A stretch of 64,000 nucleotides of DNA from Salirhabdus euzebyi (GCF_014207435.1 NZ_JACHGH010000006.1:124001-188000); one strand, 5' to 3'; shown: positions 15,470 through 25,211, counted from the stretch's first letter. Numbers and translations are program-made. The notes: generated by a model from the letters alone, not told the origin.

Positions 15470-16255
15470 ATGAAAAAGGTTGCCGCATTATTAATTGGTT
15501 TAGCACTTATAGGTTTAGTTGCTTGTGGAAGTGAAGATACATCTGGAAGCGGAGATGCAAAAGAGCTTGTCATTTCAACAGAGGCTCAGTTTGCTCCATT
15601 TGAATTTATGGAAGGTGGAGAAGTAACTGGTTTTGATGTTGATTTAGCTACAGCAGTCTTAAAAGAAGCAGGATACAAAGCAACTTTTGAAAACGTAGGC
15701 TGGGAAACAATGCTTCAAAACGTAGAAAACGATAAAGTAGACTTAGCAGTTGCAGCGATTTCTATTACGGATGATCGCAAACTAACATATGATTTTTCTG
15801 ATCCGTATTTTCAATCTACTTTAATGATTTTAGTTCCAGAAGATTCAGAGGTTGGTAGTGTAGGTGATTTGGAAGGTAAAACAGTAGGTGTTCAAATTTC
15901 AACAACTGGTGCAGATGCAGCAGAATCTATTTACGGAAAAAATTCTAGCCAAGTGAAAAAGTTTGATTCTATCACTCTAGCAATGATGTCTATGAACCAA
16001 GGGGATGTAGACGCAGTTATTGTAGATAACGTTGTAGCACAGGAATATGTGAAAAACAACCCAGATGTTGCAGTTAAGGGAATATATGACAACAGTGCAT
16101 TTGAATCAGAATTTTATGGCTTTATGTATCCAAAAGATAGCGAGTTAGTTGATGAAATTAATGAAGCGTTAGCTACTGTAATGGAAAACGGTACGTATGC
16201 AGAGATTTATGAAGAATGGTTTGGTCAACAGCCAGACATGAGTGTATTTGAATAA
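15470..16255 (+). CDS. artP: Amino-acid ABC transporter substrate-binding lipoprotein (ArtP-like)
   Basis: 261 aa with a type II signal peptide and lipobox GLVAC (Cys 19-20), so it is a membrane-anchored lipoprotein. The body is a class 3 periplasmic-binding-protein fold (ISTEAQFAPFEFMEGGEVTGFDVDLA start, conserved DDR and VQISTTGAD). It delivers a polar or basic amino acid to the permease encoded next. Order, sizes and possible ARG boxes fit the B. subtilis arginine system ArtPQR (YqiXYZ), but glutamine or cystine specificity cannot be excluded. It is first gene of the operon, 39 bases before artQ. Confidence 0.8.
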   Translation: MKKVAALLIGLALIGLVACGSEDTSGSGDAKELVISTEAQFAPFEFMEGGEVTGFDVDLATAVLKEAGYKATFENVGWETMLQNVENDKVDLAVAAISITDDRKLTYDFSDPYFQSTLMILVPEDSEVGSVGDLEGKTVGVQISTTGADAAESIYGKNSSQVKKFDSITLAMMSMNQGDVDAVIVDNVVAQEYVKNNPDVAVKGIYDNSAFESEFYGFMYPKDSELVDEINEALATVMENGTYAEIYEEWFGQQPDMSVFE

Positions 16256-16294
16256 TTAATTTTAGGTAGTGCTGGATTGTAAGGGGGAAGTAGT

Positions 16295-16954
16295 ATGGAT
16301 TTCAACATGAATATCATCATAGAATATTGGCCGTTCTTTCTTAAAGGGGCCTTGCTAACATTAGGTATTTCCATTGCTGGTATAATAATTGGTGCTGTAA
16401 TAGGTTTGTTTATTTCTTTTGGAAGAATGGCACCTAATAAATGGATTCGTATCCCTTTTTCACTATATATAAATAGTTTAAGAGGGACACCAGTCCTTAT
16501 CCAATTATTTATCGTGCACTATGCTCTTCTTCCTGCAATCTATCCGCCTGGAACAGCTGTTACATCAGCTATTGTCACTTTGAGCCTGAACTCTTCTGCA
16601 TACGTTGCAGAAATATTCCGTGCTGGTATACAATCATTAGATAAGGGACAAACAGAGGCAGCTAGGTCATTAGGGATGACCAAGGTTCAAACGATGAGAT
16701 ATATTATCGTTCCACAAGCGGTTAGACGAATGATACCGCCACTTGGGAATGAATTTATAACTTTAATCAAAGAATCATCATTAGCTGGAATTATCGCCGC
16801 AGAGGAACTCATGTATTGGGGGAAAGCTGCCATGGGGCAGTACCAAAGAGTATGGGAGCCTTATATTGCCGTTGCGATTATCTACCTCGTGATTGTCTTC
16901 AGCTTAACTTATTTACTGCAATGGATCGAGAAGAGGTGGGTACAACGTGATTAA
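16295..16954 (+). CDS. artQ: Amino-acid ABC transporter permease (ArtQ-like)
   Basis: 219 aa, same length as B. subtilis ArtQ, with five membrane spans. The HisM/ArtQ-type coupling loop is seen as [20 protein letters not shown] (about 127-146), with [12 protein letters not shown] near residue 65, a signature of polar amino-acid permeases. It is expected to form a homodimer in the membrane that couples to the ATPase. The GAAG-type site GGGGGAAG lies eight bases before the ATG. Its last eight bases overlap the next gene. Confidence 0.85.
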   Translation: MDFNMNIIIEYWPFFLKGALLTLGISIAGIIIGAVIGLFISFGRMAPNKWIRIPFSLYINSLRGTPVLIQLFIVHYALLPAIYPPGTAVTSAIVTLSLNSSAYVAEIFRAGIQSLDKGQTEAARSLGMTKVQTMRYIIVPQAVRRMIPPLGNEFITLIKESSLAGIIAAEELMYWGKAAMGQYQRVWEPYIAVAIIYLVIVFSLTYLLQWIEKRWVQRD

Positions 16955-17663
16955 AGTAAGAAATCTAGTAAAGCATTTCGGTAAAGATGAAGTATTAAAG
17001 GATATATCTTTAGATGTTGAAGAGAAAGAAGTAGTTGTAATCATCGGGCCATCAGGTTCAGGGAAATCTACTTTATTAAGATGTTTTAACAAATTGGAAG
17101 AAAGTACTTCGGGAACAATTGAAATTCAAGGAGTACATGTAGATAAATCAAATATAAACCAAATTCGGACTGAAGTAGGCATGGTGTTTCAACATTTTAA
17201 TTTATTTCCACATAAATCTGTATTAGAAAATGTCATGATTGGTCCTATTAAAGTTAGAAAATGGTCTCATGAAGCGGCAAAGGACAAGGCGGTTGCCTTG
17301 CTTAAAAGGGTTGGGTTAGAAAGCAAAGCAGATAGCTATCCGGCATCCCTTTCTGGTGGACAGAAGCAAAGAGTAGCGATAGCTCGTGCCCTTGCGATGG
17401 AACCTAAAATTATGTTGTTTGATGAACCAACATCTGCTCTCGATCCAGAAATGGTTGGGGAAGTTTTGGCTGTCATTAAAGACTTAGCTCAAGAGGGTAT
17501 GACGATGGTAGTCGTTACCCATGAAATGGGATTTGCTAGAGAAGTTGGGGACCGAGTAATTTTCATGGACCAAGGAAAAATTGTAGAAGAAGGAATACCA
17601 AATACGATATTCACCAGTCCAAAAGAAGAGAGAACAAAAGTGTTTTTAGATAAAGTGTTATAA
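16947..17663 (+). CDS. artR: Amino-acid ABC transporter ATP-binding protein (ArtR-like)
   Basis: 238 aa with all ABC motifs: Walker [10 protein letters not shown] (about 33-41), Q-loop VFQHFNLF (about 80), signature LSGGQKQR (about 133), Walker [15 protein letters not shown] and switch His in VVTHEMGF. It powers import through ArtQ. The GTG start at 16947 overlaps the artQ stop, preceded by AGAGGTGGG, so translation is coupled. Confidence 0.88.
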   Translation: MIKVRNLVKHFGKDEVLKDISLDVEEKEVVVIIGPSGSGKSTLLRCFNKLEESTSGTIEIQGVHVDKSNINQIRTEVGMVFQHFNLFPHKSVLENVMIGPIKVRKWSHEAAKDKAVALLKRVGLESKADSYPASLSGGQKQRVAIARALAMEPKIMLFDEPTSALDPEMVGEVLAVIKDLAQEGMTMVVVTHEMGFAREVGDRVIFMDQGKIVEEGIPNTIFTSPKEERTKVFLDKVL

Positions 17664-17667
17664 AGAT

Positions 17668-17708
17668 AAAAGGGTCTGTGTCCAAGAAATTTGGCACAAA
17701 CCCTTTTT
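17668..17708 (+). terminator. Terminator of artPQR
   Basis: AAAAGGGT-c-TGTG-tCC pairs with GG-CACA-a-ACCCTTTT and ends in a T run. Confidence 0.8.
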
Positions 17709-17774
17709 TGTTTTTTGCTTAGGAAATTTTAAAATTTCGGACTTGTGGATAAGTTAGTTGCACGGGGGAGCCAA

Positions 17775-17890
17775 GTCTAGCTCCAGCACCTACCCCCTCG
17801 GGACATAAGTCAATCCCTTCTGTGGCAAAAACCTCCACGGCAGGTCTTGTCTTATGCCTGCCTTAGGCTGAGCAAGGCGCTTACGCTTTT
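17775..17890. repeat. Dispersed Bacillaceae intergenic repeat (GTCTAGCTCCAGC-type)
   Basis: A GC-richer segment from GTCTAGCTCCAGCACCTAC to GCGCTTACGCTTTT. I recognise this sequence type from intergenic regions of many Bacillaceae genomes. Internal pairs include CTCCACGG..., ATAAGTC.../CTTATGCC and GCACC/GGCGC. No open frame is supported. It sits between the artR terminator and the chemoreceptor terminator in a 404-base gap that holds no gene. Confidence 0.65.
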
Positions 17891-18002
17891 GTACTTTAAT
17901 AGGCTGTTTTAACAAAATTTCTAGTAATTGAAAAACAAACGGCAAAATCTTATTTCTATCTTTTGTGTTAAAAGCACTTCGGGATGGGACCTATACATTT
18001 AT

Positions 18003-18037
18003 CGCGAAAAACCTCAGCCTATTTACATGCTGAGGTT
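18003..18037 (-). terminator. Terminator of the chemoreceptor gene
   Basis: AACCTCAGC (18010-18018) pairs with GCTGAGGTT (18029-18037); on the minus strand it is followed by TTTTTCG. Confidence 0.8.
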
Positions 18038-18067
18038 CTCACTTTTTATATAGTAGAAAAATAGTAA

Positions 18068-19543
18068 CTACTGACCTTGCTTTTTTGTAGCTAATGCTTG
18101 TAGAGCACCGTTTGTTTTTTGAATTTCTTCATTCAAACGTTGATTTTGAGTGGATTGGTTTTGAACAGTAGCCGTTACTTCTTCGAGTGAAGCTGTAGAC
18201 TGTTCAAGAACTGCTGCAAAATCGTTAATTGCATTTTCAATCGATTCCGTGTCTTCACCTAGTTGCTCTGCTACCTGTTCGAACGATTTCACCTCGGAAG
18301 ACAATGTTTGGATAGAACGATCTATTTCAAAGAATATGGCTGTAGTTTCTTCTGTTACAGTCATATTGTCTTCCATTTTTGATGCGATTTCGGCCATTTG
18401 CTTTTCGGTTTGAGTGTTATATTCATTTACTTCATTTAAATTTCTGGAAATTTCTTTTGCCGTTTTTTCTGTCGTCTCAGCAAGCTTTCGAATTTCATCT
18501 GCAACTACTGCAAACCCACGTCCGTGTTCTCCGGCTCTTGCTGCTTCGATTGACGCATTTAATGCTAATAAATTCGTCTGCTCTGTAATTTCCTGGATAG
18601 AATGAATAAATGCCATGGAATCATCAACATTTTTACTTAGTCGCTTAAAGTCATCTGCCATATGGTATAAGGCGCTTCTAAATGATTCAATGTTTTGCTT
18701 CATTTTTTCTGACTGTTCTCTACCTTTTACTGCATTTGTCGTTGAAATTTCTGTTTGGTCTGTAATCGTATCTACTCGTAGCAGCATTTGCTTCATCAAG
18801 TCATTCATACTTTCAATAGATTGACGAATATCTGTAATCGATTCAGACTGACTTTGGGTTCCAGAAGCAACTTCTTGTACAGCTGCGTTCATTTCTTCAT
18901 ATGAAATTTGGTTATCATTTGATTGTTTTTCAATATTAACCATACTTGACCGAATAACAGTTGTTTGTTCTTCAATATGCTCTCGCTGCTTTTGCTCTTG
19001 ATAAAAGTTTTTCTCAATATTATCTTGTAGCTCATACACTTGTTTCGTATTGCGTTCAGATAGAACTTGCTGAAGGATTAATACGATAATAACCAAAGCT
19101 TGAACTAAAAGAGCATTTACTAAATTTATTTCTAATTCTGGAAAAGTAAAATTAAACGTTAGGAGTAAACCAACACTTGAGATAATACCTGTAATTAAGA
19201 CCCCTCTTTCCAAATAGAGAGCCGCACATACTAAAATGTAATAAAATAGGGCTATGTTTTGTAAGGAAGGACTTAGAAATAAAATGGCACTTATAACCGC
19301 TGATAATCCAATAACTCCTATGTACGGAAGAAGAGAAGTAAGTTTATTGAAATAATGTAAGAGTCCAAAAACAATACAGACAGATCCCCCACCAATTATA
19401 ATGGTTAGAATAATTTGTAATGGCTGTTGAATCATGATATCAACAATAGTAGCCAGTACGGTAGAAATAAAAACCATCATGAGCATGATTTTGTTTTTCT
19501 TTCGTAGGTTTAGTAGTTGAATTTCTTGTTGCTTTGCATTCAT
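18068..19543 (-). CDS. Methyl-accepting chemotaxis protein without extracellular sensor domain
   Basis: 491 aa. The first 175 residues are about six hydrophobic segments with very short loops, then a coiled coil, then a signalling domain from about 200. The hairpin tip is seen as [36 protein letters not shown] (quoted in parts: [20 protein letters not shown] and [16 protein letters not shown]), the CheA/CheW contact region. No dCache or HAMP domain is visible, so sensing may be through the membrane bundle. It would relay signals to CheA. Standing alone with its own terminator. Confidence 0.88.
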   Translation of the reverse strand: MNAKQQEIQLLNLRKKNKIMLMMVFISTVLATIVDIMIQQPLQIILTIIIGGGSVCIVFGLLHYFNKLTSLLPYIGVIGLSAVISAILFLSPSLQNIALFYYILVCAALYLERGVLITGIISSVGLLLTFNFTFPELEINLVNALLVQALVIIVLILQQVLSERNTKQVYELQDNIEKNFYQEQKQREHIEEQTTVIRSSMVNIEKQSNDNQISYEEMNAAVQEVASGTQSQSESITDIRQSIESMNDLMKQMLLRVDTITDQTEISTTNAVKGREQSEKMKQNIESFRSALYHMADDFKRLSKNVDDSMAFIHSIQEITEQTNLLALNASIEAARAGEHGRGFAVVADEIRKLAETTEKTAKEISRNLNEVNEYNTQTEKQMAEIASKMEDNMTVTEETTAIFFEIDRSIQTLSSEVKSFEQVAEQLGEDTESIENAINDFAAVLEQSTASLEEVTATVQNQSTQNQRLNEEIQKTNGALQALATKKQGQ

Positions 19544-19742
19544 TTTGCTTTGCCCCCTGTATTTTGTTATGTAGCTTTTCCTGTCTTATCTTATATCGGA
19601 TATGAAATCGTTTTCTAAATAAAGATAGTGCTAAAATTCGACATTTATTTCAGTCGTTGAAAGTAACCGTTTATACAAAGCATGAGATGAGGGAATCTGA
19701 TATAATTGGGTAGGAAAATTTTGATGTTAAGGAGGCAATGAA

Positions 19743-20030
19743 ATGCCTATCTCAGACAATAAGGTTTTAACGAAAATGATGGAAGAAATGCATAAAGCAC
19801 AGCAAGTTCAGCATGATCCAAGCAAAATGAAGGAGCACATAAGAGCAATTAAACTGCTAACGGAATTAATGTTAGATAATGAATCAACGACAAATGAAGA
19901 TGTTGTCTTGAAAAAAATGTCTCAGCAACAAATGCTTGAAAAGAAAGGTTCTTATGAACGAAATGATCATCACGAGAAACCTAGTATTGAGCATGATGGT
20001 GCAAATGGTGATTCTATTTTTGATTTTTAG
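19743..20030 (+). CDS. ywdI: YwdI family protein
   Basis: 95-aa hydrophilic protein beginning MPISDNKVLTKMMEEMHKAQ, with an EHIRAIKLLTELML helix, matching the YwdI family in context (next to ywdK and gerQ). Function unknown. AAGGAGG lies nine bases before the ATG. It is probably co-transcribed with ywdK, 22 bases downstream. Confidence 0.75.
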   Translation: MPISDNKVLTKMMEEMHKAQQVQHDPSKMKEHIRAIKLLTELMLDNESTTNEDVVLKKMSQQQMLEKKGSYERNDHHEKPSIEHDGANGDSIFDF

Positions 20031-20052
20031 AGAAATATAGGGGGAATTAACA

Positions 20053-20421
20053 ATGAAGATAATTTTACTTATTGCTGCTATTAATGGCTTTTTATCAGTT
20101 GCACTTGGGGCTTTTGGTGCACACGGTTTAGAGGGGAAACTATCTGAAAAGATGCTGAAAACGTGGGAAAAAGCAGTTCAATATCAAATGTTTCATACGA
20201 TGGCATTATTTATTGCTGCCGTGTTATCGCTAAAATTAACCAACGTATCATTTAATGGTGCAAGCTGGTTCTTCGTAGCTGGTATTATTTTGTTTTCGGG
20301 TAGCTTGTACATATACTCAACTACCGGTATTAAAACATTTGCTATGATTACGCCAATAGGTGGGCTTGCCTTTTTAATAGGTTGGATATTATTGGGATAC
20401 GGAATCGTTAAATATTTTTAA
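20053..20421 (+). CDS. ywdK: YwdK, DUF423 membrane protein
   Basis: 122 aa with four membrane spans. The N-terminal segment GFLSVALGAFGAHGLEGKLS is the DUF423 signature, and a second conserved part is SLYIYSTTGIKTFAMITPIG. Function not established. GGGGAATT precedes the ATG. It converges on the next gene, with seven bases between stops and no terminator visible. Confidence 0.85.
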   Translation: MKIILLIAAINGFLSVALGAFGAHGLEGKLSEKMLKTWEKAVQYQMFHTMALFIAAVLSLKLTNVSFNGASWFFVAGIILFSGSLYIYSTTGIKTFAMITPIGGLAFLIGWILLGYGIVKYF

Positions 20422-20428
20422 ACCCAAT

Positions 20429-20674
20429 TTAGAAGAAGAAGAAAGTAGCTAGTACTAAAATGAAGAATGCGCGAAGAATTTGCTGAAGAAAATATGTCTT
20501 TTCTCCACGTATGTGATAGGCTAGCCCTTCAAAGGCAAAGCTAAATGCTAATGCATAAAAAGCTAGTAAGTATAAAAAAGCATGACTTTGAGTAATTGCT
20601 AATATACCGAAAACTAAACTAGCAATAAACGAAATATGATGAAAACGGAAAAACTTTTCAGACTGATGTCTCAT
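20429..20674 (-). CDS. Hypothetical two- or three-span small membrane protein
   Basis: 81 aa from ATG 20674 (MRHQSEKFFRFHHISF), chosen because GAAAGGAAG lies seven bases upstream; the frame could extend to 20767, but that part overlaps the gerQ terminator and lacks an RBS. Two to three hydrophobic helices are separated by AYHIRGEKTYFLQQ. It ends in a run of Phe. No family recognised. Confidence 0.6.
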   Translation of the reverse strand: MRHQSEKFFRFHHISFIASLVFGILAITQSHAFLYLLAFYALAFSFAFEGLAYHIRGEKTYFLQQILRAFFILVLATFFFF

Positions 20675-20724
20675 CGTTTTTCTTCCTTTCACGAAATATA
20701 GGAACATGAACATTATTTTATAGA

Positions 20725-20761
20725 AAAAAGGAGTATCCAATTTTGAAAGGATACTCCTTTT
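20725..20761 (-). terminator. Terminator of gerQ
   Basis: AAAAGGAGTATCC pairs with GGATACTCCTTTT, 13 bp, T-rich on the minus-strand exit. Confidence 0.85.
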
Positions 20762-20781
20762 AATCATTTGGAGTTTATTGT

Positions 20782-21288
20782 TTATGCAAATGGATACTCA
20801 TATTGTAATTCTTCGTCAAATGTTACATAGTCAAGGTAAATCATGAGTAGCAAGTAACGTTTACCAGTTTGTGGATCACTAATAACGATATGATCACGCC
20901 CTGCTGCCTCTAAAATTCCTTTAAATACTTTGGCATTCCACTGCGTATTATTCTCGAAAGTCATGTAAACTGTTGCTTTTTTACCTCTGTTTAGACGTAA
21001 GATATTTTCAATATACGATTCCTCTTGGAATGGCTGCGCCCCTGCTACTGGAAACATTCCTCCATAACCTGGAATTGGTCCACCTGATACAGCCGGTGGT
21101 GCCATACCCGTAGGAGGTGCTCCATAAGGTGTTCCGTAGGGTGCTCCTACATTATACCCCTGTGGATAAACCGGTTGTTGCTGAGGATAAGGTGCTTGTT
21201 GATATGGTCCTTGTGGATAAGCAAAATATGGATTCTCACCTGTTTCAAAGGATGGTACCCCATAAACATTCTCGTTGTTGTTACTCAT
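20782..21288 (-). CDS. gerQ: Spore coat protein GerQ
   Basis: 168 aa. The first 90 residues are a low-complexity Pro/Tyr/Gly/Gln segment (many QAPYPQQQPVYPQG-like stretches), followed by the conserved C-terminal domain starting at QPFQEESYIENILRLNRGK and containing FKGILEAAGRDHIVISDPQTG. GerQ is an inner-coat protein that is cross-linked by transglutaminase and is required with CwlJ for Ca-DPA-triggered germination. A cwlJ gene is not adjacent in this window. AAAGGAG precedes the ATG. Confidence 0.93.
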   Translation of the reverse strand: MSNNNENVYGVPSFETGENPYFAYPQGPYQQAPYPQQQPVYPQGYNVGAPYGTPYGAPPTGMAPPAVSGGPIPGYGGMFPVAGAQPFQEESYIENILRLNRGKKATVYMTFENNTQWNAKVFKGILEAAGRDHIVISDPQTGKRYLLLMIYLDYVTFDEELQYEYPFA

Positions 21289-21770
21289 AATGACGGACTC
21301 CTTTCTAAAATACGTTTAATCATGCTGTCTGAGTCGAGCAAAAAAGCAATGAGATTATCTTACTTGTATGCTACTGTCTAAATAAGGGCAGCTTTCATCA
21401 AGTATAAAACCCAATAGAAATCAGTGAGGGATGACACCGTTGTCGTTAAGTACTTTTCGTGTAAGATCGGAATTCGTGAAAGTTACATCTATCATTCGAT
21501 CTACACAAACTTTCCCTATCCTCCCTAATTCCCACTACTTTTTGCTACAGTCCTCATAAGCTTTTTCCTAGCTGAAAAAACGGGATAACCGCTAAACAAT
21601 ATACCCCACTTCATGAAAGCCTCACGTCAGTTTATGATAAAAATTGGGTGAATGTTCCAAAAGTGAGGAATATTCTCTTTAAATATATATGCTGGGTTGC
21701 GCTTAATATGAAAAAATAAATAAAACGATGATTAAAAAAATGAATGAATGATTGATGAACCTCTTTAACA
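21289..21770. other. Gap of about 480 bases without a supported gene
   Basis: The upstream region of gerQ and downstream region of hemQ. Beyond the gerQ ribosome binding site and the hemQ terminator at its right end, I see no open frame with an RBS and no repeat shared with other parts of the window. Confidence 0.5.
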
Positions 21771-21771
21771 T

Positions 21772-21806
21772 AAAAAACCCTTTTACGACAATTGCGTAAA
21801 AGGGTT
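21772..21806 (-). terminator. Terminator of hemQ
   Basis: AACCCTTTTACG (21776-21787) pairs exactly with CGTAAAAGGGTT (21795-21806); the minus-strand exit is TTTTTT. Confidence 0.9.
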
Positions 21807-21813
21807 GGATTTA

Positions 21814-22560
21814 TTAGTTTACATGTAGCCATTGAGGAACTTGATCGATAGTCATACGTTGGCCAATATAGAAAGATCCGAACTCGGCGTATCGTGCACT
21901 AACTTCATCAAACCTCATTTCATACACAAGTTTTTTGAACTGAAGAACATCATGAGCATACAAAGTAACGCCCCATTCCCAGTCATCAAAACCGATAGAA
22001 CCAGTAATAATCTGACGTACTTTTCCAGCATATTTTCTGCCAGTCATACCGTGAGTATACATTAATTTTCCTCTGTCTTCTTTAGATAAGCTATACCAGT
22101 TATCATTTCCAACACGACGCTTGTCCATTGGATAGAAGCAAATATGATCCCACTTAGGTAAAATAGGTTTTAATCTAGCTTGAATGTCAGGGTCTGTTTC
22201 AGGATCTTTTCCTTTTGCCATATATGTAGATAACTCTACAACAGAAACGTAAGAATAAGCAGGTGTTGTAAATTCAGCTAGCTTCGTTTTGTTGAACTCT
22301 GTTTCGATTTCATTAAGCTCTTCCATTGTTGGACGTAAATGCATAAGAAGTAAATCTGCCTTTTGACCAACGATTGAGTATAATCCAAAACTTCCATTTC
22401 TCTCCTGCTCAACAGCTTCCCACTTACCATTTAACTTATTTAATTCAGATAGTGCTGCTTCTCTTTCCTCTGAAGTTGTTGCTTTCCATGCACTCCAATT
22501 GATTGTACGGAAATCGTGAAGACAATACCAACCATCTAATGTTTCTACTGCTTCAGCCAT
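21814..22560 (-). CDS. hemQ: Coproheme decarboxylase HemQ (ChdC)
   Basis: 248 aa, chlorite-dismutase fold. YPMDKRR contains the catalytic Tyr (Tyr143), and TYTHG-type [14 protein letters not shown] carries the proximal heme-ligand His170. It oxidatively decarboxylates coproheme to protoheme in the coproporphyrin-dependent heme pathway of Gram-positives. It diverges from pta, as in B. subtilis (ywfI-pta). AAAGGAGCG lies seven bases before the ATG. Confidence 0.95.
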   Translation of the reverse strand: MAEAVETLDGWYCLHDFRTINWSAWKATTSEEREAALSELNKLNGKWEAVEQERNGSFGLYSIVGQKADLLLMHLRPTMEELNEIETEFNKTKLAEFTTPAYSYVSVVELSTYMAKGKDPETDPDIQARLKPILPKWDHICFYPMDKRRVGNDNWYSLSKEDRGKLMYTHGMTGRKYAGKVRQIITGSIGFDDWEWGVTLYAHDVLQFKKLVYEMRFDEVSARYAEFGSFYIGQRMTIDQVPQWLHVN

Positions 22561-22893
22561 AATAATCGCTCCTTTATTACATGAAATTATTTTAAGTTCA
22601 AAATGTTGATTATTTTCGCGTAGGACATTAACTATTTTTAAAAGGTTAATGATCCATAAATGTATTATCGTTTTTTACTATAACATAAATGTATTCTTTA
22701 TTTGAAAGCATACTATTTATAATATCGACAATTTTGTTGCGAAAATGTTTTGACGTGCAAATTTGGATTAGAGCTATTTTGTATGGGGAATAGTAAAAAG
22801 AAATGACATCAAAATGTAAGAGTTTTATTCATTTCATTATTACAGTATGTGCTTTAATATATGTAACAGATTATTTTTTAGGAGGTTATTAAA
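22561..22893. promoter_or_regulatory. Divergent hemQ/pta control region
   Basis: About 330 AT-rich bases between divergent starts. The pta ribosome binding site TAGGAGG lies at the right end. I see no confident promoter pair or operator. Confidence 0.4.
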
Positions 22894-23865
22894 ATGACTG
22901 ATTTATTTGAAAAGATAAAAGAAAATTTACATAGTGAACAAAAACGCATTGTGTTTCCAGAGGCGTTAGATGTGCGCATTATTGAAGCTGCAAGTCGCTT
23001 ATCGAATGAAGAGCTAGTTACACCTGTACTAATTGGTGATGAGGATGAAATAAAACAGAAAGCTTCTCGGTTAGATGTAAATGTAAACAAATGTGTAATT
23101 TTAGACCCGGAAAATTACGAAAAAATAGATGAAATGGTTAATGCCTTTGTGGAACGACGAAAAGGAAAAGCGACGGAAGAAGATGCAAGAGAATTACTTA
23201 AAGACGGAAATTACTTTGGCACGATGCTCGTTTACATGAAGGAAGCAGACGGTCTTGTCAGTGGAGCGATTCATTCTACAGCAGATACAGTTCGCCCGGC
23301 ACTTCAAATCATTAAAACAAAAGAGGGTATTAAAAAAACTTCTGGTGTCTTTATCATGGTAAGGGGTGAAGAAAAGTATGTTTTTGCAGATTGTGCCATT
23401 AACATAGCCCCAACAAGTGAAGACTTAGCAGAAATTGCTGTGGAAAGCGCAGAAACAGCAAAGTTATTTGACATTGAACCAAGGGTTGCCATGCTAAGCT
23501 TTTCGACTAAAGGGTCGGCGCAATCTGAGGAGACGGAAAAAGTTGCACAAGCGATACCGTTGGCGAAACAAAAAAATAACGATTTAGTTATTGATGGTGA
23601 ATTCCAATTTGATGCAGCGTTTGTCCCATCTGTCGCTGTTAAAAAAGCTCCCGATTCACCAATCCAAGGCAATGCAAATACGTTTATTTTCCCAAGTTTA
23701 GAGGCAGGAAATATCGGTTATAAAATTGCGCAAAGGCTAGGTCAATTTGACGCGGTAGGGCCAATCTTACAAGGGCTTAACAAACCTGTTAATGACTTAT
23801 CTAGAGGTTGTAGTACAGAGGATGTGTATAAATTAGCTCTTATCACAGCCGCTCAGTCCATGTAA
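22894..23865 (+). CDS. pta: Phosphate acetyltransferase
   Basis: 323 aa, the length of the short Pta class (B. subtilis PTA/EutD). Conserved blocks are KRIVFPEALDVRIIEAASRL at the N-terminus, GLVSGAIHSTADTVRPALQI (about 112-131), AMLSFSTKGSAQ and GPILQGLNKPVNDLSRGCS at the C-terminus. It interconverts acetyl-CoA and acetyl-phosphate for overflow metabolism. TTAGGAGG precedes the ATG by about seven bases. Monocistronic, ending at a 19-bp terminator. Confidence 0.95.
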   Translation: MTDLFEKIKENLHSEQKRIVFPEALDVRIIEAASRLSNEELVTPVLIGDEDEIKQKASRLDVNVNKCVILDPENYEKIDEMVNAFVERRKGKATEEDARELLKDGNYFGTMLVYMKEADGLVSGAIHSTADTVRPALQIIKTKEGIKKTSGVFIMVRGEEKYVFADCAINIAPTSEDLAEIAVESAETAKLFDIEPRVAMLSFSTKGSAQSEETEKVAQAIPLAKQKNNDLVIDGEFQFDAAFVPSVAVKKAPDSPIQGNANTFIFPSLEAGNIGYKIAQRLGQFDAVGPILQGLNKPVNDLSRGCSTEDVYKLALITAAQSM

Positions 23866-23871
23866 CCTATC

Positions 23872-23918
23872 AAAAAGGTATCGGGGTCACGTGAAGAGTG
23901 ACCCCGATACCTTTTTTT
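23872..23918. terminator. Bidirectional 19-bp terminator between pta and lipL
   Basis: AAAAAGGTATCGGGGTCAC (23872-23890) pairs perfectly with GTGACCCCGATACCTTTTT (23898-23916). T runs occur on both strands, so it serves both convergent genes. Confidence 0.93.
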
Positions 23919-23924
23919 GATTCC

Positions 23925-24758
23925 TTATAAAAACCGTTCATTGCGTTGTTTCATTTGTTCTAAACGCTTTTCAAACCATTCGAATTCTTCCTCAATGAAA
24001 GGCTCTGTCATTATTTCTCCTGCTAACTCTTGTAGTGTAAATAAAACTCTATTTCTTACTTCGCTAACAGTAATAGTCGTACCGAATAACTCTTGTAACG
24101 ATGCCATGGATTGAGGCGTAATTTGAGGATAAGAAAAACTCGCACTGTCCCCTTGTAAGCCTCTTTCATAAAACGCTTTTACTAAAGCTGCTCGCTCAGA
24201 TCCACTACCTTCTACGCAAATATATATTTGGACCGCCGTACCGTTCTTTACTCGCCGTTGAGATATACCTGCAAACTTCATCCCATCTATACTTAAATCA
24301 TAATCACCAGGACAATAAGAACCCTTTACCTCAAATGCTTCTATTTTTTTATCTTCTTTTTTAAACAATTGTTGAACGAGGGAAACCATTGCTTCATATC
24401 CATCGTGAATATCTATCTTCTTCCCGTGCGGAAAAATAAGGGAAAGGTTAAGTATTCCTTCATCTAGTACAACCGCTAGTCCGCCAGAATTACGAATGAT
24501 CACATCATAGTCGTGCTGTTCTAGGTAATCCGTTCCTGCTTTTAAATGGGGTAATCGTCCATCTGGAATGCCTAATACGACCGTTTTATCGTGCACCCAA
24601 ACTCTAGCTGTAGGTGGAGAAATGGCTTCTCCAACAGATATGCATAAAGCATCGTCCATCGCGAACGACTGCATTGCGGAAACGTGTGGATAATAATTTG
24701 TATGATCAATAAAACGAACTTTACTAAAGGTTAATAGGGAGTGGTTCTCCTTCATCAT
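23925..24758 (-). CDS. lipL: Octanoyl-[GcvH]:protein N-octanoyltransferase LipL
   Basis: 277 aa of the BPL/LplA fold. VIIRNSGGLAVVLDEGILN is the substrate-pocket RxSGG-type motif, Cys149 in KGSYCPGDYDLS is the nucleophile and Lys161 in DGMKFAG is the conserved lysine. LipL moves octanoyl groups from GcvH to E2 subunits in the lipoyl-relay pathway. Two Met codons start the frame (24758 and 24755), with AAAGGAGC six to nine bases upstream. Location next to pta matches B. subtilis ywfL. Confidence 0.93.
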   Translation of the reverse strand: MMKENHSLLTFSKVRFIDHTNYYPHVSAMQSFAMDDALCISVGEAISPPTARVWVHDKTVVLGIPDGRLPHLKAGTDYLEQHDYDVIIRNSGGLAVVLDEGILNLSLIFPHGKKIDIHDGYEAMVSLVQQLFKKEDKKIEAFEVKGSYCPGDYDLSIDGMKFAGISQRRVKNGTAVQIYICVEGSGSERAALVKAFYERGLQGDSASFSYPQITPQSMASLQELFGTTITVSEVRNRVLFTLQELAGEIMTEPFIEEEFEWFEKRLEQMKQRNERFL

Positions 24759-24900
24759 CTGTGCTCCTTTTAATGCCTAGAAGTTATACTCTATTATACC
24801 AAAATAAGCTACTTGCAAGAAAAACACTTTCTCGATAAAATACTTTTAGTAAAGTGAGACTAACGATAGTGAGGTATTTTAATCCCCTAAGTTTGTTTAT

Positions 24901-24919
24901 GTGTAACAACCCGTTACAC
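24901..24919. promoter_or_regulatory. Inverted repeat GTGTAAC-N5-GTTACAC
   Basis: Seven-base perfect arms with a five-base centre, 20 bases upstream of the frameshifted DUF1450 gene; a possible operator for a dimeric repressor. Confidence 0.35.
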
Positions 24920-24938
24920 GCTGGAGGAGGAAGGCTAA

Positions 24939-25144
24939 ATGGGAAACGTATTTCGGATATGTGACGAATGTCGTACGCCTAATGCAAAAACACTTACACA
25001 AAAACGGAAACAAATAGACCCAGATGCTGAAATAGAAGTTGGTTGTCAATCTTATTGCGGACCGGGGTTAAAAAGACATTTGCATTTGTGAATAATCGTC
25101 CTTGTGCTGCTCCAACAGATGAAGAACTAGAAGAAAAATTTTGA
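24939..25144 (+). pseudogene. DUF1450 (YuzB-like) gene with a frameshift
   Basis: ATG 24939 follows a strong GGAGGAGG site and encodes [13 protein letters not shown]..., with [13 protein letters not shown] near the middle, the Cys-rich signature of DUF1450 proteins. At about 25075 one base is missing: the frame ends at TGA 25089-25091 with HLHL, while the +1-shifted frame continues [20 protein letters not shown] to TGA 25142-25144, which is the expected family C-terminus. So the gene is intact except for a single-base deletion, from real decay or a sequencing error. Function of the family is unknown. Confidence 0.8.
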
Positions 25145-25179
25145 AGAGAATGCAAAAGCAGAGATAACAAGGGGAGACG

Positions 25180-25211
25180 AAAACACCTATACCTGTCAAG
25201 GTGTTTTTTTC
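25180..25211 (+). terminator. Terminator after the DUF1450 gene
   Basis: AAAACACCT (25180-25188) pairs with AGGTGTTTT (25199-25207), followed by T residues. Confidence 0.8.

Noticed and set aside
19662-19675. cre-like sequence before ywdI
   Set aside because: 12 of 14 matches with the first base and the conserved C missing; not supported by gene function.
22702-22716. cre site upstream of pta
   Set aside because: TTGAAAGCATACTAT lacks the central CG and several other consensus bases.
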